Positions 6,318-14,291 are shown, counted from the stretch's first letter. The stretch: 41,864 nt of DNA from Granulicoccus phenolivorans DSM 17626 = NBRC 107789 = JCM 15570 (GCF_000423085.1 NZ_AUHH01000039.1:1-41864); one strand, 5' to 3'. The notes: generated by a model not told the origin, from the sequence alone. Numbers and translations: made by a program.

Positions 6318-8201
6318 GCCGGCCCGGTCCGGGATCAGCGCACTCAGCCGGAACCCGCCGGTCGGGCTCGGTTCGGCCACCAGACTCCCACCGTGGGCGC
6401 GGACCCGTTCCGCGGCCCCGGCCAGCCCGAAACCCGACCCGGCTCCGGCCGGCGTCCCGGTCGGCGCGGTGTTCTCCACCGCCACGCCGATCCCGGATTT
6501 CGCGGCAGTGATCCGGACGTCGACCACCGAGCCGGGCGCGTACCGGGCCGCATTGGTCAGCCCCTCCTGCACCACGCGATAGGCGATGTGGGCCACCTCG
6601 GGATCGGCCGGGGACACCTCGACCTCCGCGGTGATCGCCAGGTCGGCGTCCTGCATCCGGGTGACCAGCCCGGCGATCCGGGTGGCGAGGGGCTCCGGGG
6701 GCGGATCCTCCCCCGGAGGCGCGAAGGCCGCGCCGAGCCGCTCCAGTTCGACCAGGGCCACCTCCCCGTTGGTCACCACCCGGTCCAGGGCCTCGCGCGC
6801 CACGGCCGGATCGCTCGCCACGGTGGCCTCGGCGGCACCGGCCTGGAGCACCATCACACCCAGTGCGTGGCTGGTCACATCGTGCAGTTCCCGGGCGACC
6901 CGGCCACGTTCGGCGGCAACCGCGGCCGCGACCGCAGCGTCGAGTTCGGCCTGCCGCTGTCGGGCCTGCTGCTCCGCGGCCTCCTGTTCGCCCGCCCGCA
7001 AGGACCACGCCCGCCCGCTCGCCGCCGCGGCCGCCGGCACCGCCACCATGATCGCCGCATTGCCCGGATCGGTCGCGGCGGTCCCGGCCAGGATGCCGCT
7101 CAGGGTGACCGCTAAGCCGAGCCACCGCATCCAGCCACCCCGGCTGCCGACACTCCAGCCGACCAGGGCGAGCGCGATGAGAAAGCCCACCACGAACAGG
7201 TTGAGCGCGCCGGGCAGCAGGGTGGACGCGGCGACTGCCGCCAGCAGCAGGCAGGCGAGCACCGGGCGATGCCGCCGCAAGGCCACCCCGACGACCACCA
7301 GCACCACCGGCGACAACAACATCGGACGCTCGAGGGCACCGGGCTGGGTCAGCGCGATGTCGATGACCATGCCGACGCCGAGCATTAGCCCGGCCAACGC
7401 ATCCGGCCACCGGCGGACCCGCCGCGCCGCCCTGGCCACCGCCGTCCCAGGAGGTGTCGCCCCGGCCGGTGCTGCCTCCTGCCGCAGCAGGCCCAGCAGG
7501 CGGCGCATGTCGGCGACGGCGGCGGCCCCGCGGACCTGGATCCGGCCGATGTCGGCGGGGTCCAGCGTCCGGCGGGCCTGCAGCGCGTCCTCACGCATCG
7601 CGGTCACCGACTCCCGGACCACCGTCAGCAGGTCGGTCCCCAGCCGCCGGCGTTCCGCGGCCACCACCCGGTCGGCCCGCACCTCCGGGTCCTGGGCGGC
7701 CAGTTCCCCCGCCTCGGCCCGGGCCCGAGCAGCCCGCCCGGCTCGCCGGCGTACGGCCCGACCGAAGCCCCAGACCACGGTGAACAGCACCAGCCCGTAC
7801 GCCGCACTCGCCACCGCGACGGCCATCGAGTCATGGCCGGACAGACCGCTCAGGGTCAGCGCCACCGCGATCAGGAGCCAGCCCTGCCAGGCCGGCGCCC
7901 GACGACCGAGCACGTAGAACGCGACCAGGATCGGGGGCAGCCAGGCGGCGCTTTCGCTGCCCCGGGCACCCACGATCAGCGAGCTCCCCAGCACCACCAG
8001 AAGAGCACCCAGCCAGGGTCGGATCCACAACAACAGGACCCCGGCGAAGGCCAGCGGCGGCGTCAACCAGAGGGCGCTGCCCAGCTTCTGCGGCCGCAGG
8101 ACCGGATCCAGCGCGGCCTCCCAGGTCAGCAGCGCGACGGTAGCAGCCGCGCACACCGTGGCGATCAGCCACGGAGTGCGGTACTGCAACGCGCCACGCA
8201 T
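6177..8201 (-). CDS. NarL-type sensor histidine kinase with duplicated, partly degenerate modules
   Basis: A 674-residue membrane kinase. The first module has four or five membrane helices (residues 12-140) and a dimerisation-like helix ERRRLGTDLLTVV in which the phospho-accepting His position is Leu192. A second group of helices (about 268-380) leads to a normal HisKA_3 site, ERGRVARELHDVT, with His440. The ATPase domain follows, with the N box QEGLTNAARYAPG and the glycine box GSGFGLAGAAERV. Only the second module can autophosphorylate; the first has no ATPase domain. The natural domain end is near SALIPD. The last 49 residues lie antisense to the TetR 3' end and look like a tail gained by stop loss. 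Its partner is probably the damaged response regulator at 8941-9603. The start is supported by TAGTGT 6 bases upstream. The signal is unknown. Confidence 0.88.
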   Translation of the reverse strand: MRGALQYRTPWLIATVCAAATVALLTWEAALDPVLRPQKLGSALWLTPPLAFAGVLLLWIRPWLGALLVVLGSSLIVGARGSESAAWLPPILVAFYVLGRRAPAWQGWLLIAVALTLSGLSGHDSMAVAVASAAYGLVLFTVVWGFGRAVRRRAGRAARARAEAGELAAQDPEVRADRVVAAERRRLGTDLLTVVRESVTAMREDALQARRTLDPADIGRIQVRGAAAVADMRRLLGLLRQEAAPAGATPPGTAVARAARRVRRWPDALAGLMLGVGMVIDIALTQPGALERPMLLSPVVLVVVGVALRRHRPVLACLLLAAVAASTLLPGALNLFVVGFLIALALVGWSVGSRGGWMRWLGLAVTLSGILAGTAATDPGNAAIMVAVPAAAAASGRAWSLRAGEQEAAEQQARQRQAELDAAVAAAVAAERGRVARELHDVTSHALGVMVLQAGAAEATVASDPAVAREALDRVVTNGEVALVELERLGAAFAPPGEDPPPEPLATRIAGLVTRMQDADLAITAEVEVSPADPEVAHIAYRVVQEGLTNAARYAPGSVVDVRITAAKSGIGVAVENTAPTGTPAGAGSGFGLAGAAERVRAHGGSLVAEPSPTGGFRLSALIPDRAGSAEPAVEFGIDGRGGLGDGQRTEQDAEHEPVSGRGQGMAGRDGVHR

Positions 8202-8207
8202 ACCGCG

Positions 8208-8213
8208 ACACTA
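8208..8213 (-). promoter_or_regulatory. -10 element, probably leaderless start of the histidine kinase gene
   Basis: On the minus strand TAGTGT ends 6 bases before the kinase ATG at 8201. The dyad CCGCG-ATC-CGCGG (8218-8230) lies just upstream, within the expected -35/-10 spacer, and could be a regulator site. Confidence 0.4.
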
Positions 8214-8354
8214 TCCGCCGCGATCCGCGGTCCACATCCCCCGCAGGGCGGACCGGCCCTCCCCCCGGTCGGCCATCAGGAGGGTGCGCCACGGACGACG
8301 CCGGCGACCCACCGGCTGCGGGAGCGTAGAGGTACCAACCTGGAAGGAACTCCG

Positions 8355-8966
8355 ATGTCCCGCCTCAACGTCCTCGCCGTCATCCTCGCCCTCCCGCTCA
8401 CCGCACTGGCCGTCGGCGACGCGCTCGCCTTCGGGCTGACCGGTCGCAACCTCGTGTCCGACGACGGAACCGGCCTCCTCAACGGGACCCCCGTGCACTT
8501 TCTGTCCGGTTTCATCCATGGCTTCAGTTACCTGGCGATCGTCGCCGTCCTCGTGTTCGGTGCCGGGCAGGTGTTCACCGGACGCCCGGTCCGGCAGGTG
8601 CTGCGCTGGCTCCTTGTCGCTGTCCACGCCGTGCTGGGGATCGCCTTCGTCGCCAGCGGCGCCATCGGCACGGTGCCGATCGACATGACTGTGCCGTTCC
8701 TGCTGTCGATGATCCTGGCCATGGTCCTCGGAATCGTCCTGCTGGCCCAGCGGGATCGCTCCCCGTCGGCCTGGATTCTGGGGATCGGGATGCCGCTGGC
8801 GGTGGTGGTGATCGTGGTGCTGGGCGTCACCGGGTCCCGCTTCGCCCACCCTGCCTACGCCGAGGTGGCGACCCTGTTCGGGCTGGCGCTGCTGGGTTGG
8901 CGCTACGCCGCCGCTCCGCGACGGACGGCACCGACCGATGTCACCGCGCCTCGGGTGACGGTGTGA
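8355..8966 (+). CDS. small multi-pass membrane protein, function unknown
   Basis: A 203-residue hydrophobic protein with about six membrane segments: residues 5-25, 50-72, 84-106, 112-130, 137-158 and 168-185. It has a short charged C-terminal tail. I do not recognise a named family. GGAAGGAA 6-13 bases upstream of ATG 8355 decides the start; the longer open frame upstream is antisense to the kinase and is not real. The gene lies on the opposite strand between the histidine kinase and its presumed response regulator, overlapping the end of the regulator gene by 26 bp in convergent orientation. A role linked to that two-component system is possible but rests on position only. Confidence 0.75.
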   Translation: MSRLNVLAVILALPLTALAVGDALAFGLTGRNLVSDDGTGLLNGTPVHFLSGFIHGFSYLAIVAVLVFGAGQVFTGRPVRQVLRWLLVAVHAVLGIAFVASGAIGTVPIDMTVPFLLSMILAMVLGIVLLAQRDRSPSAWILGIGMPLAVVVIVVLGVTGSRFAHPAYAEVATLFGLALLGWRYAAAPRRTAPTDVTAPRVTV

Positions 8967-9603
8967 CCACTCCGGTCTCGTAGGCGAGCACGACCGCGTG
9001 AATGCGGTCGTGCACGCCCAATTTGGCGAGGATCCGGGTGACATGGGTCTTCACCGTCGCCTCGCCGAGGAAGAGCCGGGCGGCGATCTCGGCGTTGCTG
9101 AGCCCCTTGGCCAATTCCAGGAAGACCTCGCGTTCCCGGGCGGTCAGGGCCTACAGCGTCTGCTCGGCCCGGTCCCGCGACGGGGTGGCCACGAACTGCT
9201 CCACCAGGCGTCGGGTGACGGTGGCGCCGAACATGAGTTCCCCGGCCCGGACCCGGCGGATTGCGGCGACCAGGTCGGTCCGCGGCGTCGTCTTGAGCAG
9301 GAACCCCGAGGCCCCGGCCCGCAGCGCACCGGCGATGTACTCATCCAGGTCGAAGGTGGTCAGCATGATCACCTTGGTCTGCGGTCGGGCCTCGAGTACG
9401 GCGGTTACCCCGGCGATGCCGTCGTGGCCGGGCATCTCGACATCCATCAGCACGATGTCGGCGGACTCCGCGGCGGCAACGCGGGCGGCGGCGGCCCCGT
9501 CGGCGGCCTCCCCGACGACCTCGAAGTCGGGTTCGGCACTCAGGATCGTCCGCAGCCCGACCCGGATCAGGTCCTGGTCGTCAGCGATCACCATGCGGAT
9601 CAC
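8941..9603 (-). pseudogene. NarL/FixJ-type response regulator interrupted by an in-frame amber codon
   Basis: Residues 1-125 form a complete receiver domain: acidic pair D8-D9, phospho-acceptor D54 in VLMDVEMPG, the Thr of MLTTF and the Lys of FLLKT. After the linker (SRDRAEQTL) codon 151 is TAG (9151-9153). The same frame then continues without a break through a canonical LuxR-type DNA-binding domain ([20 protein letters not shown], then [20 protein letters not shown]) to TGA 8941-8943. The restored product would be about 220 residues, the usual size. As it stands, the made protein is a 150-residue receiver without a DNA-binding domain. It presumably paired with the histidine kinase 0.7 kb away. 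A recent loss-of-function mutation, a sequencing error or rare readthrough are the alternatives. Confidence 0.85.
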
Positions 9604-9726
9604 GGCCGCTCCTTCCCCCGACTACCTGCAGGGTACCGAGCGCGATAGCCGAAGATCGGCTCCCCATGGGAAAGAGAGGCCGCTGACTGCCTGAGGTCCG
9701 GGGCGCTCGGACGCCACTTGACCGTC

Positions 9727-9800
9727 TCGATGCACTCAACCCGATTTGAACAGAGTTCAAATGCCCGCTGACTGAGGCCTCCCAGAAATGAGTGCATCGA
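9727..9800. promoter_or_regulatory. nested inverted repeats in the 9604-9967 intergenic stretch
   Basis: TCGATGCACTCA (9727-9738) and TGAGTGCATCGA (9789-9800) form a perfect 12-bp inverted repeat. Between them ATTTGAAC-AGA-GTTCAAAT (9744-9762) forms a second perfect 8-bp dyad, unusually AT-rich for this genome, and GAGGCCTC (9774-9781) is a further palindrome. It is upstream of the response regulator on one strand and of the thiamine operon on the other. An operator, a structured RNA or a small mobile remnant are all possible. The rest of the 9604-9860 stretch shows nothing I can name. Confidence 0.45.
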
Positions 9801-9861
9801 TACGGACAATTCTTCGCCAAGCCGACCGTCGGTAGTGCCCGAAGCCCGGGACCGGATCGGC

Positions 9862-9867
9862 TAGGGT
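9862..9867 (+). promoter_or_regulatory. -10 element of the thiamine operon
   Basis: TAGGGT (TANNNT) lies about 12 bases upstream of the start of the TPP aptamer, so the transcript would begin just before the riboswitch. No clear -35 is seen. Confidence 0.4.
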
Positions 9868-9877
9868 GGGCGGCACC

Positions 9878-9962
9878 ATCCACGGGAGCCCCAGCAGGGG
9901 CTGAGAACAGACTGCTGTCTGGACCGTATGAACCTGATCCGGGTCATGCCGGCGAAGGAAGG
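9878..9962 (+). promoter_or_regulatory. TPP (THI-box) riboswitch
   Basis: The conserved landmarks of the thiamine pyrophosphate aptamer are present in order: ACGGGAGCCC, GGGGCTGAGA (9897-9906), GAACCTGATCCGGGTCATGC (9930-9949) and GCCGGCGAAGGAA (9948-9960). The ribosome-binding region GAAGGAAGGAAG lies in the 3' strand of the closing stem, 2-10 bases before ATG 9968, so ligand binding would hide it and block translation. No separate terminator hairpin with a U tract is seen. This places the transporter and the four thi genes behind it under thiamine feedback. Confidence 0.93.
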
Positions 9963-9967
9963 AAGCC

Positions 9968-11335
9968 ATGCCGCAATCCAGCGCACCCACCCGAACCCGC
10001 CGACCGGGGCTCGTCCCCGATCTGCCCGCCGACGGCCAGGCCGCCGTCCGGGGCGGTGTCTGGGGCAACTACGTCGACCAACTCAACATCTTCCTGCCGG
10101 TGACCGCCCTGGCTCCGGCCCTGGCCGCCATCGCCGGGCCGCATGCCACCGCGACCACCGCGGCGATCATCGTGATGGCCACGTTGATCGGCCGCCCCCT
10201 CGGCGCGATGATCTTCGGCCGAGTCTCGGACCGCATCGGGCGGACCGCGACCACGAAGGTGGCGATCGCCGGGACCGCCACCTGCACCCTGGCGATCGCG
10301 CTCACCCCGACCCACGAATGGCTCGGCGCGGCCACCATCGGGCTGATCATCGCCTTCCGGTTCCTCGGCGGAATCTTTCTGGCCGGGGAGTACACCTCGG
10401 CCATCCCGCTGGCGATGGAATGGTCCACCCCGCGCCGCCGCGGCCTGGTCTCCGGCCGCATCATGTCGATGGCCCCGTGGGCGCAGGCGACGATCGCCTT
10501 CGTCACCGTCGGCCAGTTGGCGGTGTTCGGGGCCGCGGCGTACGCGAGCTGGGGCTGGCGGCTGTCGTTCCTGGCCGGCGCCGGCGCCTCGGTCGGGATG
10601 CTGATCTACTACAGCCGCCGGGTCGCCGACGCACCGCTGTACCACCGCAACAAGGCGGTCGCTGCCGGCGTCACCGGGCCGAAGCCGGGCCTGCGGTCGG
10701 TGATGTTCGGCCGCTGGGCGGGACAGTTCTGGCAGGTCTTCGGCCTGATGAGCGGGCTGTGGATCGCCACCAACATGGTCGTGATCGGCGTCACCCAACG
10801 CCTCCCGAGCCTGGGCCTGGACGCCCGCCAGGTGCCGCTGGTGATGGGAGTCGCCTCGGTCGCCCAGGCTCTGGTGATGGCCCGCACCGGGCACCTGTCC
10901 ACGCTGACCGGGCGGCGGCGGTTCTTCATCGTCGGTGGCCTGGTGGCCGCGATCGGGGGTCCGCTGGTCTTCCTCGGGATCGTCACGATCGGGACCTTCG
11001 CCGCCGCGCTGGTCGGGGTGGCGCTGCTGCAGGTGCTCACGGTGACCCAGTACGGGCCGGTCGGGGCGTACATCAACGAGCGGTTCCCGACCTCGATCCG
11101 GGCCACCGCGTACGGGACCGCGTACAGCCTGTCGATCGTGCTGCCGGCGCTGTACCCGTTCTATCTGCCGCCGCTGCAGGCGCAGTTCGGGCCGGATGCG
11201 CCGGTGCTGGTGCTGATCGCGCTCGGCGGGCTGCTGGTGGCCGGCTGCGGGGCGCTCGGCCCGCGGCTGTCGCCGGCCGACATCGACGCCGACCTGGAGA
11301 CCGTCGCCGCCCGCCAGGAGGTGGCGCGTGGTTGA
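9968..11335 (+). CDS. MFS (metabolite:H+ symporter-type) transporter, predicted thiamine-precursor importer
   Basis: A 455-residue, roughly 12-helix major facilitator. The loop between helices 2 and 3, GRVSDRIGRTATTKVAIAG, is the MFS signature. The helix-4/5 text (RFLGGIFLAGEYTSAIPLAMEW) and the order of loops resemble the metabolite:H+ symporter (sugar-transporter-like) group. ATG 9968 is set by the GGAAGGAAG site in the riboswitch stem. It is first in a TPP-controlled operon and overlaps thiM by 8 bases, so import of thiamine, hydroxyethylthiazole or a pyrimidine (HMP/amino-HMP) is the natural inference. The sequence alone does not reveal the substrate. The better-known importers (YkoEDCB, ThiT, ThiXYZ, CytX) are unrelated. 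Confidence 0.88.
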   Translation: MPQSSAPTRTRRPGLVPDLPADGQAAVRGGVWGNYVDQLNIFLPVTALAPALAAIAGPHATATTAAIIVMATLIGRPLGAMIFGRVSDRIGRTATTKVAIAGTATCTLAIALTPTHEWLGAATIGLIIAFRFLGGIFLAGEYTSAIPLAMEWSTPRRRGLVSGRIMSMAPWAQATIAFVTVGQLAVFGAAAYASWGWRLSFLAGAGASVGMLIYYSRRVADAPLYHRNKAVAAGVTGPKPGLRSVMFGRWAGQFWQVFGLMSGLWIATNMVVIGVTQRLPSLGLDARQVPLVMGVASVAQALVMARTGHLSTLTGRRRFFIVGGLVAAIGGPLVFLGIVTIGTFAAALVGVALLQVLTVTQYGPVGAYINERFPTSIRATAYGTAYSLSIVLPALYPFYLPPLQAQFGPDAPVLVLIALGGLLVAGCGALGPRLSPADIDADLETVAARQEVARG

Positions 11336-12140
11336 TCCGGGAGTCGCGACCGAGCCGGGGGCAGTGCTCGCGGCGGTCCGGGACCGGGCGCCGGTGGTGC
11401 ACTGCCTGACCGCGTCGGTGACCGAGAACTTCGTCGCCGATGCGCTGCTGGCGGCGGGCGCTCGCCCGATGATGACCAACACCCCGACCGAGGCGCCGGC
11501 GATGGTCGCCGTCGCCGACGCGTTGCTGATCAACCTGGGCACCCTCAGCACCGACGGGGCCGCGGCGATGGAACCGACCGTGATCGCGGCCCGGCGCCGC
11601 GGGCTGCCGTGGGTGCTGGATCCGGCCGCGATCGGCATCGCCCCGGTCCGTACGCCGCTGGCCCACCGGCTGCTCGGCCTCGCCCCGGCGGTCGTCCGCG
11701 GAAATGCCTCGGAGATCCAGGCGCTGGCCGGCGCCGGCACTGGCGGGCGGGGCGCGGACAGCACCGCCGAGGCCGCCGCGGTGGTCGAGGACGCGGTCCG
11801 GCTGGCCGGCGGATCGACCGGGTCCGGGCCGGTGGTGGCACTGTCCGGGGCCGTCGATGTGATCACCACCGGGACCCGAGTGATCCGGGTCCGGGCCGGG
11901 CATCGGTTGCTCACCCGGGTCACCGGGACCGGCTGTGCCCTCGGGGCGCTGACCGCCGCCTGCTGCGCGGTCACCGATCCGCTGACCGCCGCGGTCACCG
12001 CGACCCTCTGGCTGGGCCTGGCCGGCGAACGTGCCGCGGACCGGGCCCCGCATCCGGGGTCGTTCCGGATCGCCCTGCTCGACGACCTGGACGCCCTCAC
12101 CCCCGCCGACCTCACGAAGGGAACCGAACGATGCCAGTGA
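11328..12140 (+). CDS. thiM: hydroxyethylthiazole kinase
   Basis: A 270-residue kinase that phosphorylates 4-methyl-5-(2-hydroxyethyl)thiazole, the salvage route to the thiazole half of thiamine. Family motifs: VVHCLTASVTENFVADALLA near residue 24, LLINLGTLS, WVLDPAAIGIAP, VVRGNASEIQALAGAG and the phosphate-binding VTGTGCALGALTAACCAV, with the conserved Cys in GTGCA. One departure: the substrate-site segment usually read as H-x-x-TN is HCLTA here, so the common Asn is Ala. GTG 11328 overlaps the transporter stop by 8 bases, so the two genes are coupled. The gene is followed, with a 10-base overlap, by thiE. Confidence 0.93.
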   Translation: MVDPGVATEPGAVLAAVRDRAPVVHCLTASVTENFVADALLAAGARPMMTNTPTEAPAMVAVADALLINLGTLSTDGAAAMEPTVIAARRRGLPWVLDPAAIGIAPVRTPLAHRLLGLAPAVVRGNASEIQALAGAGTGGRGADSTAEAAAVVEDAVRLAGGSTGSGPVVALSGAVDVITTGTRVIRVRAGHRLLTRVTGTGCALGALTAACCAVTDPLTAAVTATLWLGLAGERAADRAPHPGSFRIALLDDLDALTPADLTKGTERCQ

Positions 12141-12814
12141 GAACTGCGGTCGACTACCGCGTCTACCAGGTGACCACCGGAACCGACCGACGCACCGTCT
12201 CGACCGCCGCTGCGGCTGCCGCCGGAGGCGCCGGGGTGATCCAGGTCCGGGCCAAGGGGCTGACCGCCCGGCCGCTGCTGGCCCTGGTCACCGAGGTCGC
12301 CGCAGCGGTCGCTGCCGCCCACCCGAGCACCCGGGTGGTGGTCGACGATTCCGTCGAGGTGGCCTACGCGGCCCGGCTCGCCGGAGCCCCGGTGCACGGC
12401 GTCCACCTCGGCGCCGACGACCTGCCGCCGGCCGCCGCCCGGGCCCTGCTCGGGCCGGACGCGCTGATCGGCTGGACCACCGGAACCCTCGACCTGGTCC
12501 GCACCGCCGACACGATGCGGGACTCGATCGACTATGTCGGCGCCGGTCCGTTCCGACCCACGCCGACCAAGCAGGTGACCCGGCCACCGCTGGGCCTGAC
12601 CGGCTATCTCGCACTGGTCGCGGCCACCGAGCTGCCGATCGTCGCGATCGGGGACGTCACCCCCGCCGATGTGGCCGACCTGGCCGGGACCGGAGTCGCC
12701 GGGGTCGCGATGGTCCGCGCGATCGCCGACGCCGCCGACCCCGAAGCGCTGGTGCGCGACTGTGTCGCCGCCTTCGACCGGGGTGCCGCGGAGGCCCGAT
12801 GCGTCCGCCGGTAG
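12131..12814 (+). CDS. thiE: thiamine-phosphate synthase
   Basis: A 227-residue TIM-barrel enzyme that joins HMP-pyrophosphate and thiazole phosphate to give thiamine phosphate. Visible motifs are the N-terminal YQVTTGTDRR, AGGAGVIQVRAKGLTAR, VVVDDSVEVAYAARLAG, HGVHLGADDLP, the phosphate loop YVGAGPFRPTPTK and LPIVAIGDVTPADVADL. The usual AIGGI segment reads AIGDV. ATG 12131 is preceded by GAAGGGAA and overlaps thiM by 10 bases. The gene overlaps thiD by 16 bases, so thiM-thiE-thiD-tenA are translated as one coupled set downstream of the TPP riboswitch. Confidence 0.93.
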   Translation: MPVRTAVDYRVYQVTTGTDRRTVSTAAAAAAGGAGVIQVRAKGLTARPLLALVTEVAAAVAAAHPSTRVVVDDSVEVAYAARLAGAPVHGVHLGADDLPPAAARALLGPDALIGWTTGTLDLVRTADTMRDSIDYVGAGPFRPTPTKQVTRPPLGLTGYLALVAATELPIVAIGDVTPADVADLAGTGVAGVAMVRAIADAADPEALVRDCVAAFDRGAAEARCVRR

Positions 12815-13635
12815 CCCTCACCATCGCCGGGTCCGATCCGTCCGGGGGCGCCGGGATCCAGGCCGATCTGAAGTCGTTCTCCGCGCTGGGCGCCTACGGC
12901 ACGACCGTGATCACCGCGCTGACCGCGCAGAACACTCGCGGGGTGACCGGGGTCCGGCCGGTGCCGGCCGACTTCGTCCGGGAGCAGTTCGAGACCCTGA
13001 TCGCCGATGTCCGGATCGATGCGATCAAGATCGGCATGCTCGGCACCGCCGAGTTGGCCCGGTGCGTGGCCGAGCTGCTGCGGTCGGTGCCCGGCGTACC
13101 GGTGGTGCTCGATCCGGTGATGGTCGCCACCTCCGGCGACCGGCTGCTGGATGCCGATGCCGTCGCCGCGGTGCGGGAGTTGCTGCCACTGGCCGAGGTG
13201 ATCACGCCGAACCTGCCCGAGGCGGCCGTCCTGCTGGGGACCGAGCCGGCGTCGGATCGCGCCGGGATGGCCGCGCAGGCCCGGGCCCTCGCGGCGCTGG
13301 GTACGACGGCGCTGGTCAAGGGCGGGCACGCTCCCGGTGGGGTCGGGCTGAGCGGGCAGGCCGTCGATGTGTACGCCGACGCCGCCGGGGTGACCGAGTT
13401 CACCGCGCCCGTGGTGCGGACGCAGAACACCCACGGCACCGGGTGCAGCCTCTCCTCGGCGATCGCCGCGCTGCGCCCCCAGCGCCCGGACTGGCGTACC
13501 GCCATCGCCGACGCCAAGGCCTGGCTGACCGGGGCGCTGGCCGCCGCGGACCGGCTCGAGGTCGGGCACGGCCATGGCCCGGTCCATCACTTCCATCAAC
13601 TCTGGCCGGCCGATCCGTCCGGGAGCCACGCATGA
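12799..13635 (+). CDS. thiD: hydroxymethylpyrimidine/phosphomethylpyrimidine kinase
   Basis: A 278-residue ribokinase-fold enzyme that phosphorylates HMP to HMP-P and then HMP-PP, the pyrimidine donor for ThiE. The N-terminal substrate motif is TIAGSDPSGGAGIQADLKSF. DPVMVATSGDRLL lies mid-protein and the anion hole/catalytic loop TQNTHGTGCSLSSAIAA is near residue 215. ATG 12799 has GGAGG a few bases upstream and starts inside thiE. The length suits a single ThiD domain, with no ThiE or TenA fusion. Its stop overlaps the tenA start as ATGA. Confidence 0.95.
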   Translation: MRPPVALTIAGSDPSGGAGIQADLKSFSALGAYGTTVITALTAQNTRGVTGVRPVPADFVREQFETLIADVRIDAIKIGMLGTAELARCVAELLRSVPGVPVVLDPVMVATSGDRLLDADAVAAVRELLPLAEVITPNLPEAAVLLGTEPASDRAGMAAQARALAALGTTALVKGGHAPGGVGLSGQAVDVYADAAGVTEFTAPVVRTQNTHGTGCSLSSAIAALRPQRPDWRTAIADAKAWLTGALAAADRLEVGHGHGPVHHFHQLWPADPSGSHA

Positions 13636-14279
13636 GGTTCACCGACGAACTGTGGGCCGACACCGCGACCATCCGTACGGCGATCGACGAACTGCCCTTC
13701 CTGCGTCGGCTGGCCGACGGGACGCTGCACCGCGACATCTTCCGGCACTATCTGGGCCAGGACTGGCTCTATCTGCGGGACTACGCCACGGCCCTGGCGC
13801 AACTGGCCGTGCAGGCCCCCGACGGGTCGGCGACCTCGTTCTTCGCCCTCGCCGCGCACGGCGCCAACGAGGAGGCCGAGCGGCTGCATGCCACGCATGT
13901 CGCGGATCCGGATCGGGTGGTGAAGTCGCCGGTCTGTCAGGCGTACACCGACTTCCTGCTGGCCACCGGGCTGCGCGCCGGGTACGCCGTCCAGGCCGCG
14001 GCCGTGCTGCCCTGCTTCTGGATCTACACCGATGTCGGACAGCGGCTGTGGGAGCAGGCCGGGCAGCACCCCGATCATCCGTACGCCGATTGGCTGGCCG
14101 CCTACGGTGACCCGGTCTTCGCCGAGCAGACCGACCGGGCCCGAGCCCTGGTCGATCAGGCCGCGGCAGCGGCGACCCCGACGATCCGGGAGCAGATGCG
14201 GGCGGCGCACCGGACCGCGAGCCGGTATGAGTGGATGTTCTGGGATGCGCCGATGCGGCAGGAGAACTGGCCGGTCTGA
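13632..14279 (+). CDS. tenA: TenA family aminopyrimidine aminohydrolase
   Basis: A 215-residue, all-helical TenA protein that hydrolyses aminomethyl-pyrimidine, a thiamine breakdown product, to HMP. Family text is clear: FLRRLADGTLHRDIFRHYLG at the start, QDWLYLRDYA, then AAVLPCFWIYTDVG with the expected catalytic Cys128, and the end SRYEWMFWDAPMRQENWPV. It is the last gene of the riboswitch operon, overlapping thiD by 4 bases. With ThiM and ThiD it makes the locus a salvage pathway: no thiC or thiG is seen here, although they may lie elsewhere. It converges on the MntR-type gene after 12 bases, leaving no room for an obvious terminator. Confidence 0.94.
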   Translation: MRFTDELWADTATIRTAIDELPFLRRLADGTLHRDIFRHYLGQDWLYLRDYATALAQLAVQAPDGSATSFFALAAHGANEEAERLHATHVADPDRVVKSPVCQAYTDFLLATGLRAGYAVQAAAVLPCFWIYTDVGQRLWEQAGQHPDHPYADWLAAYGDPVFAEQTDRARALVDQAAAAATPTIREQMRAAHRTASRYEWMFWDAPMRQENWPV

Positions 14280-14291
14280 CCCGGCGGCGGC

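Noticed and set aside
7833-8354. Upstream extension of the small membrane protein's frame
   Set aside because: It is antisense to the kinase N terminus, has shadow-type composition, and a good ribosome site marks ATG 8355.
9728-9799. Second binding site for the TetR protein, because CGATGCA/TGCATCG half-sites also occur in the nested repeat
   Set aside because: The half-sites are about 60 bp apart, unlike the 2-bp spacing near TetR, and a 7-mer is expected several times by chance in this length.
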